Assembly (NCBI GenBank): GCA_934693165.1
Contig: CAKUUX010000002.1
Coordinates: forward strand, 1 to 64,000
Length of the DNA: 64,000 bases
From: an uncultured Candidatus Melainabacteria bacterium
GTDB lineage: Bacteria > Cyanobacteriota > Vampirovibrionia > Gastranaerophilales > Gastranaerophilaceae
Reading direction: 5' to 3'
The position numbers and the translations under genes are program-made. Shown piece by piece: positions 17,357-25,549 of the stretch. The notes below the pieces were generated by a model. The model searched no databases, was not told the origin of the DNA, and worked only from the letters and a program-made list of their open reading frames with translations. Numbering within the stretch: position 1 is the stretch's first letter; each line of letters starts with the position of its first letter.

Positions 17357-18700
17357 CTAACTACCTTTGAAAAAATCTTTTATTACAGGTGCACTTTCTT
17401 TAGTAGTAAAGATAATAAGTTTATCTTCTGGTCTAATCAAAGTGTCACCTTTTGGAATAATAACTCTGTTATTACGGTGAATAATGCCGACTATAGCTCT
17501 TCTAGGAAGTTTTAAATCCATAAGTTTTATTTCTTTAAAAGCCTCATCAATGTTTATTTCAAGAACTTCACCTTTACCTTTTTCAACAGTTGCAAGAATA
17601 TCAACATTGATTTCTTCCGAAAGCAAATTCTTTATTTCGTGAAGTGCTGCAAGTTTTGGTGAAACAGTAATATCAATACCTACTCTATCGAATAGAGGAA
17701 TATTTACGTTCTTTGAAACTCTTGAAATAATACGTTTAACTCCAAGCTGTTTAGCTAAAAGTGAACATAATAAATTCTTTTCATCGTTATCAGTAACACT
17801 AATAACAGCATCCATTTCAAGAATTTCTTCTTGATTTAATAATTCTAAATCAGTACCGTCACCATTGATTACAAGAGTATTTGTTAAAACTTCTGCAAGG
17901 TGTTCGCATCTTGCTAAATCCTTTTCAATTATTTTTAGATGAACTTTTGTTTTTTCAAGGTTTTTAGCAAGCATAAGCCCAACATTACCACCACCAATTA
18001 TGGCAATTGATTTGTTATAATCTTTTTCGTGGAAAAATCTTGCTGCAAGCAATGATAGAGAAGTTGAAAGTCCCATAAATATGATTTTGTCGTCTGATTC
18101 AAGGACAGTTTCTCCGTTTGGAATAGAAAGTTCTTCCCCTCTATGAATACCTACAATTAGGGATTCTGATGGAAAATCACATTCTCTAACTTTTTTACCA
18201 ACAAGGATAGAGTCTTCATCAAGCTTGTATTCTAAAAGCATTGCTCTACCTTTTGCAAAATTTTCGGCATCTAAAGCTTTTTCGATAGTTACGATTTGGA
18301 AAATTTCTTTTGTAAGAAGTTCTTCTGGCCAAATAATGTTGTCGATAAATAACTTGCCAGAATATTCGCTATCACGAGTTAAGCCCATTGAGGTTTTGTA
18401 TTCTTCTTTTGATACAAAACAAATTGTCTTTATTGGGCAAAGTCTTTTTGCTGTCATACAAGCAAGAATATTCTTTTCGTCGTTTGTAGAACAAGCAATA
18501 AATGTATCAGCATTTTTAATGTTGATATTTTTTAGCACGTCAATAGTCAAAGCTTCGCAATTTATAAATCTGATATCTAATCGGCTAAACTCTTCTGTTT
18601 TATTTTCTTCTTTATCTATAACTGTGATTTCGTGGACTTGGTGAAATTCTTTTGCTATAAGACTAGTAATTTCACTTGCTCCGTATATTACGATTTTCAT
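17357..18700 (-). CDS. trkA: Trk potassium uptake regulatory subunit
   Basis: 447 residues with the duplicated RCK layout: Rossmann domain, RCK_C, Rossmann domain, RCK_C. The second NAD-binding motif is intact (IIGGGNVGLMLAKNLE, followed by acidic E at the end of beta 2). The first reads VIYGASEITSLIAKEF and lacks the usual second glycine, so the first half may bind nucleotide poorly. It gates TrkH in response to ATP/NADH; RCK_C domains in some bacteria also bind c-di-AMP. No ribosome site precedes the ATG; a promoter lies just upstream. Confidence 0.93.
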   Translation of the reverse strand: MKIVIYGASEITSLIAKEFHQVHEITVIDKEENKTEEFSRLDIRFINCEALTIDVLKNINIKNADTFIACSTNDEKNILACMTAKRLCPIKTICFVSKEEYKTSMGLTRDSEYSGKLFIDNIIWPEELLTKEIFQIVTIEKALDAENFAKGRAMLLEYKLDEDSILVGKKVRECDFPSESLIVGIHRGEELSIPNGETVLESDDKIIFMGLSTSLSLLAARFFHEKDYNKSIAIIGGGNVGLMLAKNLEKTKVHLKIIEKDLARCEHLAEVLTNTLVINGDGTDLELLNQEEILEMDAVISVTDNDEKNLLCSLLAKQLGVKRIISRVSKNVNIPLFDRVGIDITVSPKLAALHEIKNLLSEEINVDILATVEKGKGEVLEINIDEAFKEIKLMDLKLPRRAIVGIIHRNNRVIIPKGDTLIRPEDKLIIFTTKESAPVIKDFFKGS

Positions 18701-18709
18701 AACATAGTT

Positions 18710-18738
18710 AATTTACTCTAAAAATATTTGTACGTCAA
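18710..18738 (-). promoter_or_regulatory. Promoter of trkAH, apparently leaderless
   Basis: On the minus strand TTGACG, 17 bases, TAAATT, then nine bases to the trkA ATG. The predicted transcript would have a leader of only two or three bases. Confidence 0.6.
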
Positions 18739-18843
18739 ATGTTATAAGGTTATATTTGATTGAAATTGTTGGTGGGAAAAACTCATAGAAAAATTTTGAA
18801 AGTTTTAAATTTATTTTAAATTCCCACCCTACTTTTAAATTGT

Positions 18844-18873
18844 GTCGTGTTGAATTAAAATGTTCAACACGAC
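18844..18873. repeat. Inverted repeat, 11-base arms
   Basis: GTCGTGTTGAA / TTCAACACGAC with an 8-base loop and no T run on either side. It could be a dispersed palindromic element; no second copy was seen in this window. Confidence 0.6.
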
Positions 18874-18880
18874 CTACATT

Positions 18881-18927
18881 CTTTAAGAGTTTCTTTTGGG
18901 GCTTTCTTTGTTCTTTAAAGAAATCCC
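18881..18927 (-). repeat. Dispersed repeat family 2, copy 1
   Basis: Read on the minus strand this begins GGGATTTCTTTAAAGAA and ends AAAAGAAACTCTTAAAG. It matches the plus-strand element at 44738-44784 over nearly its whole length. The first half is itself a small hairpin (TTTCTTT/AAAGAAA). Confidence 0.6.
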
Positions 18928-18960
18928 TGTTTGGTAAATAAATTAGACAATATTAACAAT

Positions 18961-18990
18961 AAAAAAGGAAACTTATTAAGTTCCCTTTTA
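18961..18990 (-). terminator. Terminator of the first RHH gene
   Basis: Twelve-base stem AAAAGGAAACTT / AAGTTCCCTTTT (one mismatch, 3-base loop), followed on the minus strand by further T residues. Confidence 0.7.
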
Positions 18991-19062
18991 TAAAATTACT
19001 TACCTAAATTTATTTACCCTAATTTTCCAAATATTAATTTCTTCCGTCATTTAAAAACTTTT

Positions 19063-19254
19063 TTAATCCAACAAAGCATCTAAAATTTGTGCATTCTTAT
19101 CTGCAGCAACAGTGTGTCTTGTTGTATCATTTTTATGAATATATGTTCTAAGAGCTTCACGAATAAGTTCTGAACGTGAACGACTCTCGTTACCTGCAAC
19201 CTTGTCAATTCTGTTTAAAAATTCTTCGGGCATTGATACCAAAACTCTTGCCAT
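19063..19254 (-). CDS. Ribbon-helix-helix (CopG-type) DNA-binding protein
   Basis: 63 residues. The N terminus MARVLVSMPEEFLNRIDKVA gives the beta strand and first helix, and RSRSELIREALRTYI the turn and second helix, of a classic MetJ/Arc fold. It would bind DNA as a dimer of dimers. AGGAG lies nine bases before the ATG. No toxin gene accompanies it, so an antitoxin role is not supported; a stand-alone regulator is more likely. The last 40 residues are closely matched by the protein at 19478-19666, making the two paralogs. Confidence 0.85.
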   Translation of the reverse strand: MARVLVSMPEEFLNRIDKVAGNESRSRSELIREALRTYIHKNDTTRHTVAADKNAQILDALLD

Positions 19255-19424
19255 ATATATAAACTCCTAAATTTACCTCTGTATAATTTCCTTACATCTA
19301 TATAAAGTATTTTTCTTAAAAATAATTGCTTTTTTTCTAAAATTTTATTTTATAGAAAGGTTGAAATCTTGTCATAATAAGGTTTTATCGTTTGTAACAT
19401 GTCTTAAACATGATTATAAACGGA

Positions 19425-19450
19425 AATCGGCAGTTACAAAACTGCCGATT
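19425..19450 (-). terminator. Hairpin after the second RHH-type gene
   Basis: Perfect ten-base arms AATCGGCAGT / ACTGCCGATT, six-base loop, 27 bases past the stop of the 19478-19666 gene; the minus-strand T run is interrupted. Confidence 0.6.
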
Positions 19451-19477
19451 AGGATTGTTTTTTGATTTGATAAAAAT

Positions 19478-19666
19478 TTATTCTTCTAGCAAAGAGTTTA
19501 AGATATTAGCGTTTTTCTCTTTAGCTATTGCGTTTTCCATGTTATTTTTGTGGATGTAGCTTCTTAATGCTTCACGAACTTGCTGAGTTCTAGCATCTTT
19601 TAGTTTATCTGCTTCGTTTTCTTGTTTTACTGCGTTAGAATGTTTGTTTACAAATAAAAAAGCCAT
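19478..19666 (-). CDS. Diverged paralog of the neighbouring RHH protein
   Basis: 62 residues. The second half (QVREALRSYIHKNN...KNANILNSLLEE) is nearly the same as in the 63-residue RHH protein next to it (LIREALRTYIHKND...KNAQILDALLD). The first ~30 residues, which should make the DNA-binding strand and helix 1, are replaced by MAFLFVNKHSNAVKQENEAD, which is polar and lacks the RHH pattern. It may dimerise with its neighbour without normal DNA contact, or be decaying. The ribosome site is weak. Confidence 0.6.
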   Translation of the reverse strand: MAFLFVNKHSNAVKQENEADKLKDARTQQVREALRSYIHKNNMENAIAKEKNANILNSLLEE

Positions 19667-19735
19667 TATATTTCACTACACTTTCTCTTACATGATTATA
19701 GTATCAGATTTAAAAAAGCATGTAAATACTGCATA

Positions 19736-19765
19736 TTGTGGAAGATTTTTTCTAGTTGATATAAA
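19736..19765 (+). promoter_or_regulatory. Promoter of uvrB, apparently leaderless
   Basis: TTGTGG, 18 bases, TATAAA, then eight bases to the uvrB ATG at 19774. No Shine-Dalgarno sequence is present. No SOS-box-like palindrome was recognised here. Confidence 0.55.
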
Positions 19766-19773
19766 ATAAACTT

Positions 19774-21756
19774 ATGGATAAGAAATTTAAAATATCTTCT
19801 AAATACAAACCATCAGGTGATCAGCCAAAGGCTATAGAAAAACTTGTTGAGGGTATAAATAAAGGTTTTGATACTCAAACTCTGTTGGGTATTACAGGTT
19901 CTGGTAAAACCTTTACGATTGCAAATGTGATTGAACAAGTTCAAAAACCAACTCTTATTATTGCTCACAACAAAACTCTTGCAGCTCAATTGTATAATGA
20001 ATTTAAGGAACTTTTTCCAGATAATGCAGTAGAATATTTTATTTCTTATTACGATTATTATCAGCCAGAAGCGTACATTCCACGTACTGATACGTATATT
20101 GAAAAATCGGCAAGTATTAATGATGAAATTGACAGACTTCGTCATAATACAACTCGTAGTTTGTATGAAAGAAATGATGTAATTGTCGTTGCATCTGTTA
20201 GTTGTATTTATGGTTTGGGTTTACCAGAGAACTATTTTAAAGGTGCTATTGATATTCATGTAGGTGATGAATTATCAAGGGAAGATTTATTAAAACATCT
20301 TGTTTCTGTTCAATATACAAGAAATGATGTTGCGCTTGAACGTGCAAACTTTAGGGCAAGAGGTGATATTGTCGAAATTATGCCATCTTATGAAAAAGCT
20401 ATTACTAGAGTTTCGTTTTTTGGTGATGAAGTAGAAAAGATTACAAAAATAGATGGTGTTACAGGGGAAATTCTTGAAACTCCTAAAAATGTTGTGATTT
20501 ATCCTGCTGTGCACTATATTTCTTATGATGAAAATGTTGATGAAACAATTAGTTTGATTAAACAAGAATTGAAAAACCGTCTTGTGGAATTAGAAAAAAA
20601 TAATAAGCTTATCGAGGCTCAAAGACTTGAACAACGTGTAAAATATGATATTGAAATGATTAAAGAAATGGGCTATTGTTCAGGTATCGAAAATTATTCT
20701 CGAATAATAGAACGCCGTCCAGTGGGCTCTGCGCCTGCAACCTTGTTAGATTATTTTAGAGGTGATTTTCTTACTGTAATTGATGAATCTCACGTAACTT
20801 TACCTCAAATAAAAGGTATGAGCCATGGGGATGCTTCAAGAAAGGATACTCTAATTGAATATGGATTTAGATTGCCTTGTGCAAAGGATAATCGACCACT
20901 TAAGAATAAAGAGTTTTTTGATAAAGTCGGTCAAAAAATCTATATTTCAGCGACACCTGCAGAATTTGAAAAACAAACATCATCTCAAATAGTTGAACAA
21001 ATTATTCGTCCAACAGGGCTTGTTGATCCAAAAATTTCTGTTAGACCTATTGAAAATCAAATTACAGATTTGATGGCAGAAATCAAAAAACGTGCAGAAA
21101 AAGACGAAAGAGTTTTGATTACAACTCTTACAAAACGTATGGCAGAAGATTTAACAGACTTTTTCTTATCAGAAGGTATAAAGGTTAGATATTTGCATAG
21201 TGAGGTTAAATCAATAGAACGTATTGAAATTCTGCGTGATTTAAGACTTGGTGAATTTGATGTTCTTGTCGGCGTAAACCTTTTAAGAGAGGGTCTTGAT
21301 ATTCCAGAAGTTTCGCTTGTTGCAATTATGGATGCTGATAAAGAAGGCTTTTTACGTTCAGAAACAAGTTTAATCCAAACAATCGGTCGTGCTGCTCGTA
21401 ACTCTTGTGGTGAAGTTATTATGTATGCTGATGTTATGACAGATTCAATGAAACAAGCTATTGACGAAACGGAACGTCGCCGTAAACTTCAAATGGAATA
21501 TAATGACAAGTACGGTATTATTCCTCAAACTATTAAAAAACCGATAGAAAACAATCTTCTTGCACTTGTTGCAAGCTATAGAAACTTGGAAGATATTGTT
21601 GCAGAAGAAATGGTTGAACTTGGTATTGATAAGAAAGATTTGCCAAAATTGATTGATAAACTTGAAAAAGATATGAAAAAAGCTGCAAAAATTCTTGATT
21701 TTGAACGTGCAGCACAAATTCGTGACCAGTTGAAGAAATTGAGAGAAATGGTGTAA
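19774..21756 (+). CDS. uvrB: Excinuclease ABC subunit B
   Basis: 660 residues, normal for UvrB. Walker A GITGSGKTFT near residue 40; the beta-hairpin region YYDYYQPEAYIPRTDTYIEKSASIN near 92; helicase motifs DESHVTLPQ, GVNLLREGLDIPEVSLVAI and QTIGRAARN; and a C-terminal UVR motif (LEKDMKKAAKILDFERAAQIRDQ) that contacts UvrC. It verifies damage in nucleotide-excision repair. Monocistronic, converging on pheS with a shared terminator between. Confidence 0.98.
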   Translation: MDKKFKISSKYKPSGDQPKAIEKLVEGINKGFDTQTLLGITGSGKTFTIANVIEQVQKPTLIIAHNKTLAAQLYNEFKELFPDNAVEYFISYYDYYQPEAYIPRTDTYIEKSASINDEIDRLRHNTTRSLYERNDVIVVASVSCIYGLGLPENYFKGAIDIHVGDELSREDLLKHLVSVQYTRNDVALERANFRARGDIVEIMPSYEKAITRVSFFGDEVEKITKIDGVTGEILETPKNVVIYPAVHYISYDENVDETISLIKQELKNRLVELEKNNKLIEAQRLEQRVKYDIEMIKEMGYCSGIENYSRIIERRPVGSAPATLLDYFRGDFLTVIDESHVTLPQIKGMSHGDASRKDTLIEYGFRLPCAKDNRPLKNKEFFDKVGQKIYISATPAEFEKQTSSQIVEQIIRPTGLVDPKISVRPIENQITDLMAEIKKRAEKDERVLITTLTKRMAEDLTDFFLSEGIKVRYLHSEVKSIERIEILRDLRLGEFDVLVGVNLLREGLDIPEVSLVAIMDADKEGFLRSETSLIQTIGRAARNSCGEVIMYADVMTDSMKQAIDETERRRKLQMEYNDKYGIIPQTIKKPIENNLLALVASYRNLEDIVAEEMVELGIDKKDLPKLIDKLEKDMKKAAKILDFERAAQIRDQLKKLREMV

Positions 21757-21772
21757 GTTTTTATTGCAAACA

Positions 21773-21809
21773 AGATTGCTTCGTCGTAAACTCCTCGCAA
21801 TGACGTGAC
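21773..21809 (-). repeat. Dispersed repeat family 1, copy 1
   Basis: On the minus strand GTCATTGCGAGGAG...GACGAAGCAATCT. The same pattern, GTCATTACGAGCGAAAGCGAAGTAATCC, occurs at 44679-44706 on the plus strand. GTCATTGCGAGG...GAAGCAAT elements are common in intergenic DNA of many bacteria. Confidence 0.7.
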
Positions 21810-21824
21810 ATTTTTTCAGTAAAT

Positions 21825-21854
21825 AAAACCCTGAAGTTAATTCTTCAGGGTTTT
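21825..21854. terminator. Bidirectional terminator between uvrB and pheS
   Basis: Perfect 12-base arms AAAACCCTGAAG / CTTCAGGGTTTT with a six-base loop; A and T runs on the two sides serve both converging genes. Confidence 0.88.
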
Positions 21855-21878
21855 ATAAAATATTGTATTGTTTAATTG

Positions 21879-22913
21879 TTAAAACTGTTTCAAGAATCTT
21901 TCGTCGTTGTTGAAGAACAATCTGATATCGTCGATTGCGTATTTCAACATTGCAAGTCTTTCTACGCCCATACCGAAGGCAAAACCACTGTACACTTCAG
22001 GGTCAATATTTACACCTTTTAATACGTTAACGTCAACCATACCTGCACCTAAGATTTCTAACCAACCTGTTCCAGAACAAGTTTTGCAACCTTTACCTTG
22101 GCACATAATACATTGAACGTCGATTTCTACAGATGGTTCTGTGAATGGGAAGAATGAACTTCTAAATCTTGTTGGTCTTGATGCGCCGAAGTATAATCTT
22201 AAAAATTCATTCAAAATACCTTTCAAGTCACCAAAACTTACATTTTTATCAATGTACAAACCTTCGATTTGATGGAAGAAATTGTTTTTACGAGAGTTTA
22301 CGTTTTCGTTTCTGTAAACTCTACCAGGAGCAATAATTCTGATAGGTGGTTTCATGTCTTCCATTACACGAACTTGTGCACCTGATGTTTGACCTCTTAA
22401 AATTACGTTTGGAGCAAGAGTTGTGTAGAATGTATCTTGCATATCTCTTGCAGGGTGATCTTTTGGAAAGTTCAAATGGTCAAAGTGATAATACTCTGTT
22501 TCAACTTCTGGTGAATTTTTGTCTGGAGCTACTGAAAAACCTAATGTGTGGAAGATTTCAGTAATTTCATTGATTGTTTCTGTGATTGGGTGAATTCTTC
22601 CCATAGGAATATTTTTACCAGGAAGAGTTACATCAATTTTTTCACATTTTAATTTTTCGTCTAGTTCTTTTTTGTAGAATTCGTCGTATCTTACTTTTAC
22701 TTCGTTTTCAAGTTTTTGAGCTACTTCGTTTGCAAAAGCACCTACAACTTTTTTATCTTCTACAGACAAGTCTTTTAAATTCTTCTTAATTGAATTTAAT
22801 TCGCCTTTTCTGCTTAGGTATTTTAATTTAATTTCTTCTATATCGTTGATATTTTGAGCTTTTTCTAAATCAGCTTCTGCATTTTTTAAAATTGCTTCTA
22901 ATTGGTTTTTCAT
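21879..22913 (-). CDS. pheS: Phenylalanyl-tRNA synthetase alpha subunit
   Basis: 344 residues. N-terminal coiled coil (LEAILKNAEADLEKAQN), class II motif 2 region (MKPPIRIIAPGRVYRNE, FHQIEGLYID) and motif 3 (FGMGVERLAMLKYAIDDIR). PheS pairs with PheT to charge tRNA-Phe. pheT is not next to it: pheS is the last gene of a kdsA-MBL hydrolase-pheS run, 13 bases after the hydrolase stop in reading direction, and is followed by a terminator. AGAGGT precedes the ATG. Confidence 0.97.
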   Translation of the reverse strand: MKNQLEAILKNAEADLEKAQNINDIEEIKLKYLSRKGELNSIKKNLKDLSVEDKKVVGAFANEVAQKLENEVKVRYDEFYKKELDEKLKCEKIDVTLPGKNIPMGRIHPITETINEITEIFHTLGFSVAPDKNSPEVETEYYHFDHLNFPKDHPARDMQDTFYTTLAPNVILRGQTSGAQVRVMEDMKPPIRIIAPGRVYRNENVNSRKNNFFHQIEGLYIDKNVSFGDLKGILNEFLRLYFGASRPTRFRSSFFPFTEPSVEIDVQCIMCQGKGCKTCSGTGWLEILGAGMVDVNVLKGVNIDPEVYSGFAFGMGVERLAMLKYAIDDIRLFFNNDERFLKQF

Positions 22914-22926
22914 TTTTGACCTCTAT

Positions 22927-23538
22927 TTATAAACATTGATTATATTTTTTTTCGTGTTCTACGCTTGTAAAATCACCGTGTCCTGGGAAAATTTTAATTT
23001 TATCATCAAGTGTGAAAATTTTATTTTCAATACTTGATTTTATTTCAGAAAAACTTCCACCTTCTAAATCTGTTCTTCCGACAGACTCTAAAAATATTGT
23101 ATCACCTGAAAACAAATTGTCATCAATTAAGTAACAAATACTACCTTTTGTGTGTCCAGGTGTGTGTAGAATTTTAATTTTGCCGTTACAAATTTCGCCC
23201 TCTTGAATGTATTCGTCAATTTGAGGAACTTCAGCTTCGCCCATTCCGTATTTTTGCATAAATTCTTGTATGCCCTCAATTAAGTCTTTATCTCCGATGT
23301 GAGCAAGAACTTTTACTTTTGGGTGAAGTTTTTTTGTATCGTTAATTCCCATAACGTGGTCAAAGTGACCGTGTGTTAATAAAATATATTTCAATTCGGC
23401 ATTATTTTTTTTTAGTTCTTCTTCTACAAAATTCGTTTGAGCAGAACAGTCAATTAAAATTGCTTCATTGTATTTTTCGTCAATTAATAAGTAATTGTTT
23501 GCACCAAGTATTCCGGCTGTAAAATTTTTGAATATCAT
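22927..23538 (-). CDS. Metallo-beta-lactamase-fold hydrolase, glyoxalase II-like
   Basis: 203 residues with the metal-binding order of the family: THGHFDHVMG (HxHxDH) near residue 55, HTPGHTKGS near 133, FSGDTIF (Asp) near 150 and FPGHGDFTS near 185. Hydrolases of this size act on thioesters such as S-lactoylglutathione-like compounds or have unknown substrates. It overlaps the kdsA stop by one base and is translated with kdsA and pheS. Precise substrate unknown. Confidence 0.88.
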   Translation of the reverse strand: MIFKNFTAGILGANNYLLIDEKYNEAILIDCSAQTNFVEEELKKNNAELKYILLTHGHFDHVMGINDTKKLHPKVKVLAHIGDKDLIEGIQEFMQKYGMGEAEVPQIDEYIQEGEICNGKIKILHTPGHTKGSICYLIDDNLFSGDTIFLESVGRTDLEGGSFSEIKSSIENKIFTLDDKIKIFPGHGDFTSVEHEKKYNQCL

Positions 23539-24368
23539 TAATCTTCTGCCCTCACGATATCAAAAATATCTTTGCAAACTTTGAATAAATGTTCAGCTTT
23601 ATCAAGTGGAAGCATATTATCCCCGTCACAAAGCGCTTTTTCAGGTTTTGGGTGAACTTCAAAGAATAATGAATTTACACCTGCTGCTATAGCTGATTTA
23701 GCAAGAACAGGAACCCATCTTCTGTCACCACCTGTTGCACAACCATTTGTGCCAGGCATTTGTACGCTGTGTGTTGCATCAAATACTACTGGATAACCAA
23801 GCATTTGCATCATAGGAATTGCACGCATATCTGTTACAAGGTTGTTGTAGCCAAATGTTACACCACGTTCTGTGAATAAAATGTTTTCGTTTCCTGAATC
23901 CGTAACCTTTTGAGCTAAAGCTTTCATTTGTTGAGGTGCTAAGAATTGACCTTTTTTGATGTTAACAATTTTACCTGTTTTGGCTGCTGCTACAAGTAAA
24001 TCTGTTTGTCTGCATAAGAAAGCTGGAATTTGAATAATATCTGCAACTTCTGCAACCTTTTGTGCATCTTGAGGAAGATGTACATCTGTTACGATTGGTA
24101 GGTCAAATTCTTTTTTAATTCTAGCTAAGTATTCAAGACCTTTGTCTATGCCTAAACCTCTGTAACCGTCGATAGTTGAACGGTTAGCTTTATCGTAAGA
24201 AGATTTGAATACATAGTTAATACCCAATTTTTCGCAAACAGCTTTAAGTTTTTCGGCAACTGTTGCCATACATTCATAACTTTCAATGGCGCAAGGACCT
24301 GCAAGTATTGTTAATTTGTCCCCACCAATTTCGAAATCTTTTAATTTTATTTTCTTAACGTCTATCAT
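23538..24368 (-). CDS. kdsA: 3-deoxy-8-phosphooctulonate synthase
   Basis: 276 residues. Typical KdsA segments: ILAGPCAIES, FKSSYDKANRST, GLEYLARIKKEFDLPIVTDVH, DIIQIPAFLCRQTDLL and FDATHSVQMPG. It condenses PEP with arabinose-5-phosphate to make KDO-8-phosphate for lipopolysaccharide core, which supports an LPS-bearing outer membrane. IPAFLC plus a Cys near the start of the metal site hints at the metal type but I cannot decide it. A leaderless-type promoter lies just upstream. Confidence 0.97.
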   Translation of the reverse strand: MIDVKKIKLKDFEIGGDKLTILAGPCAIESYECMATVAEKLKAVCEKLGINYVFKSSYDKANRSTIDGYRGLGIDKGLEYLARIKKEFDLPIVTDVHLPQDAQKVAEVADIIQIPAFLCRQTDLLVAAAKTGKIVNIKKGQFLAPQQMKALAQKVTDSGNENILFTERGVTFGYNNLVTDMRAIPMMQMLGYPVVFDATHSVQMPGTNGCATGGDRRWVPVLAKSAIAAGVNSLFFEVHPKPEKALCDGDNMLPLDKAEHLFKVCKDIFDIVRAED

Positions 24369-24377
24369 AATAAGTTT

Positions 24378-24406
24378 ATAATATATAAAAAATTCTCAAA
24401 TTTCAA
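24378..24406 (-). promoter_or_regulatory. Promoter of kdsA operon, apparently leaderless
   Basis: Minus strand TTGAAA, 17 bases, TATTAT, nine bases, then the kdsA ATG without a Shine-Dalgarno sequence. Confidence 0.55.
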
Positions 24407-24412
24407 TAAAAT

Positions 24413-24443
24413 AAAAAAAGAGTCCCATTTCTGGAACTCTTTT
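24413..24443 (-). terminator. Terminator of the rpsL-rpsG operon
   Basis: Stem AAAAAGAGTCCCA / TGGAACTCTTTTT (one mismatch, four-base loop) flanked by A and T runs, 30 bases past the rpsG stop. Confidence 0.85.
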
Positions 24444-24472
24444 TTTATTTTATTATTATGCCTATACTTAAA

Positions 24473-24943
24473 TTAGTATCTGTAGTGAGCGAAAGCTTTG
24501 TTAGCTTCAGCCATTTTGTGAGTATCTTCACGTTTTTTGCAAGCTTGACCTTGTCCGTTTGAAGCATCAATCAATTCGTTTGTTAATTTGTCTACGAATG
24601 ATTTACCTGCTCTTTTCTTAGCTGCTGCGATTAACCAAGATGAAGATAATGCGAAACCTCTGTCTGCTTTAACTTCGATAGGTACTTGGTAAGTTGAACC
24701 ACCGATACGTCTAGCTTTTACTTCTAGTAATGGTGTTGCATTTGTTAATGCTTTTTCAAAAATTTCTAATGGTTTTTCATTAGTTCTTTCTTTGATTCTT
24801 TCTAATGTTGTATAGAAGATTCTTTCTGCTAATGATTTTTTACCTCTTCTCATAATTCTGTTGATGAATTTTGAGATATCTACACTATTGTATAGTGGAT
24901 CCATAGGAGGAATTCTTTTTGCTGGTTTAGAACGTCTTGACAT
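24473..24943 (-). CDS. rpsG: 30S ribosomal protein S7
   Basis: 156 residues, standard S7: MSRRSKPAKR start, DISKFINRIMRRGKKSLAERI, VKARRIGGSTYQVPIEV and the C-terminal KREDTHKMAEANKAFAHYRY. It nucleates the 16S head domain. The ATG overlaps the rpsL stop by one base. fusA and tuf, which often follow in a str operon, are absent: a terminator and kdsA come next. Confidence 0.98.
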   Translation of the reverse strand: MSRRSKPAKRIPPMDPLYNSVDISKFINRIMRRGKKSLAERIFYTTLERIKERTNEKPLEIFEKALTNATPLLEVKARRIGGSTYQVPIEVKADRGFALSSSWLIAAAKKRAGKSFVDKLTNELIDASNGQGQACKKREDTHKMAEANKAFAHYRY

Positions 24944-25323
24944 TATTTACCTCCTTTAGCACGTTTAGCGCCGTATTTAGATCTTGATTGATTTCTGTTT
25001 GCTACACCAGCTGTATCTAATGTTCCTCTGATGATGTGGTATCTAACACCTGGTAAGTCTTTAACTCTACCACCTCTGATTAGAACAACACTGTGTTCTT
25101 GTAGGTTGTGACCGATACCTGGAATATATGATGTTACTTCAAAACCATTTGTTAATCTAACTCTGGCAACTTTTCTCATTGCTGAATTAGGTTTTTTAGG
25201 TGTTGTTGTGTAAACTCTTGTGCATACACCTCTACGTTGTGGGCATGACATCAACGCTGGTGATTTTGTTTTGTCAGTTAGCTTTTTACGTTCTTGGCGT
25301 ACAAGCTGGTTGATTGTTGGCAT
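24943..25323 (-). CDS. rpsL: 30S ribosomal protein S12
   Basis: 126 residues, complete: MPTINQLVRQERKK, CPQRRGVCTRVYTTTPKKPNSA and GGRVKDLPGVRYHIIRG. The lysines whose change causes streptomycin resistance (in TPKKPNS and GRVKDLPG) are wild type. S12 helps decoding accuracy in the 30S subunit. GGAGAAATT precedes the ATG. First gene of a two-gene operon with rpsG. Confidence 0.98.
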   Translation of the reverse strand: MPTINQLVRQERKKLTDKTKSPALMSCPQRRGVCTRVYTTTPKKPNSAMRKVARVRLTNGFEVTSYIPGIGHNLQEHSVVLIRGGRVKDLPGVRYHIIRGTLDTAGVANRNQSRSKYGAKRAKGGK

Positions 25324-25549
25324 AATTTCTCCTTTTATATAATCTTTTCTTATTGTTTACAGTTCCCTAATAGCATATTTTCAGCACAAATATTCAGCTA
25401 TTATCTGTAAGTATATTCAACAACAACCATATTTTATTGTCAACACTTTTGTTAAGAAGTTTTAGAGCTTATTTTTATTTATTACAAAATAGTTACATTA
25501 CTCGACCTCTCATGTATATATGTTATTATCCTATTAGGAGATTATTATT

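Larger units (their letters stand above)
18701..19062. other. Intergenic region with palindromes, no gene
   Basis: 362 bases between trkA and the small RHH gene. It holds the trkA promoter, a GGTGGGA/TCCCACC pair about 50 bases apart (near 18770 and 18822), a perfect 11-base inverted repeat GTCGTGTTGAA / TTCAACACGAC at 18844-18873, a dispersed repeat copy at 18881-18927 and the terminator of the RHH gene. No credible coding frame or tRNA was seen. Confidence 0.6.

Noticed and set aside
19063..19666. Toxin-antitoxin module at the two RHH genes
   Set aside because: Both proteins are RHH-type or derived from it; no toxin-like gene lies beside either, and each gene has its own terminator.
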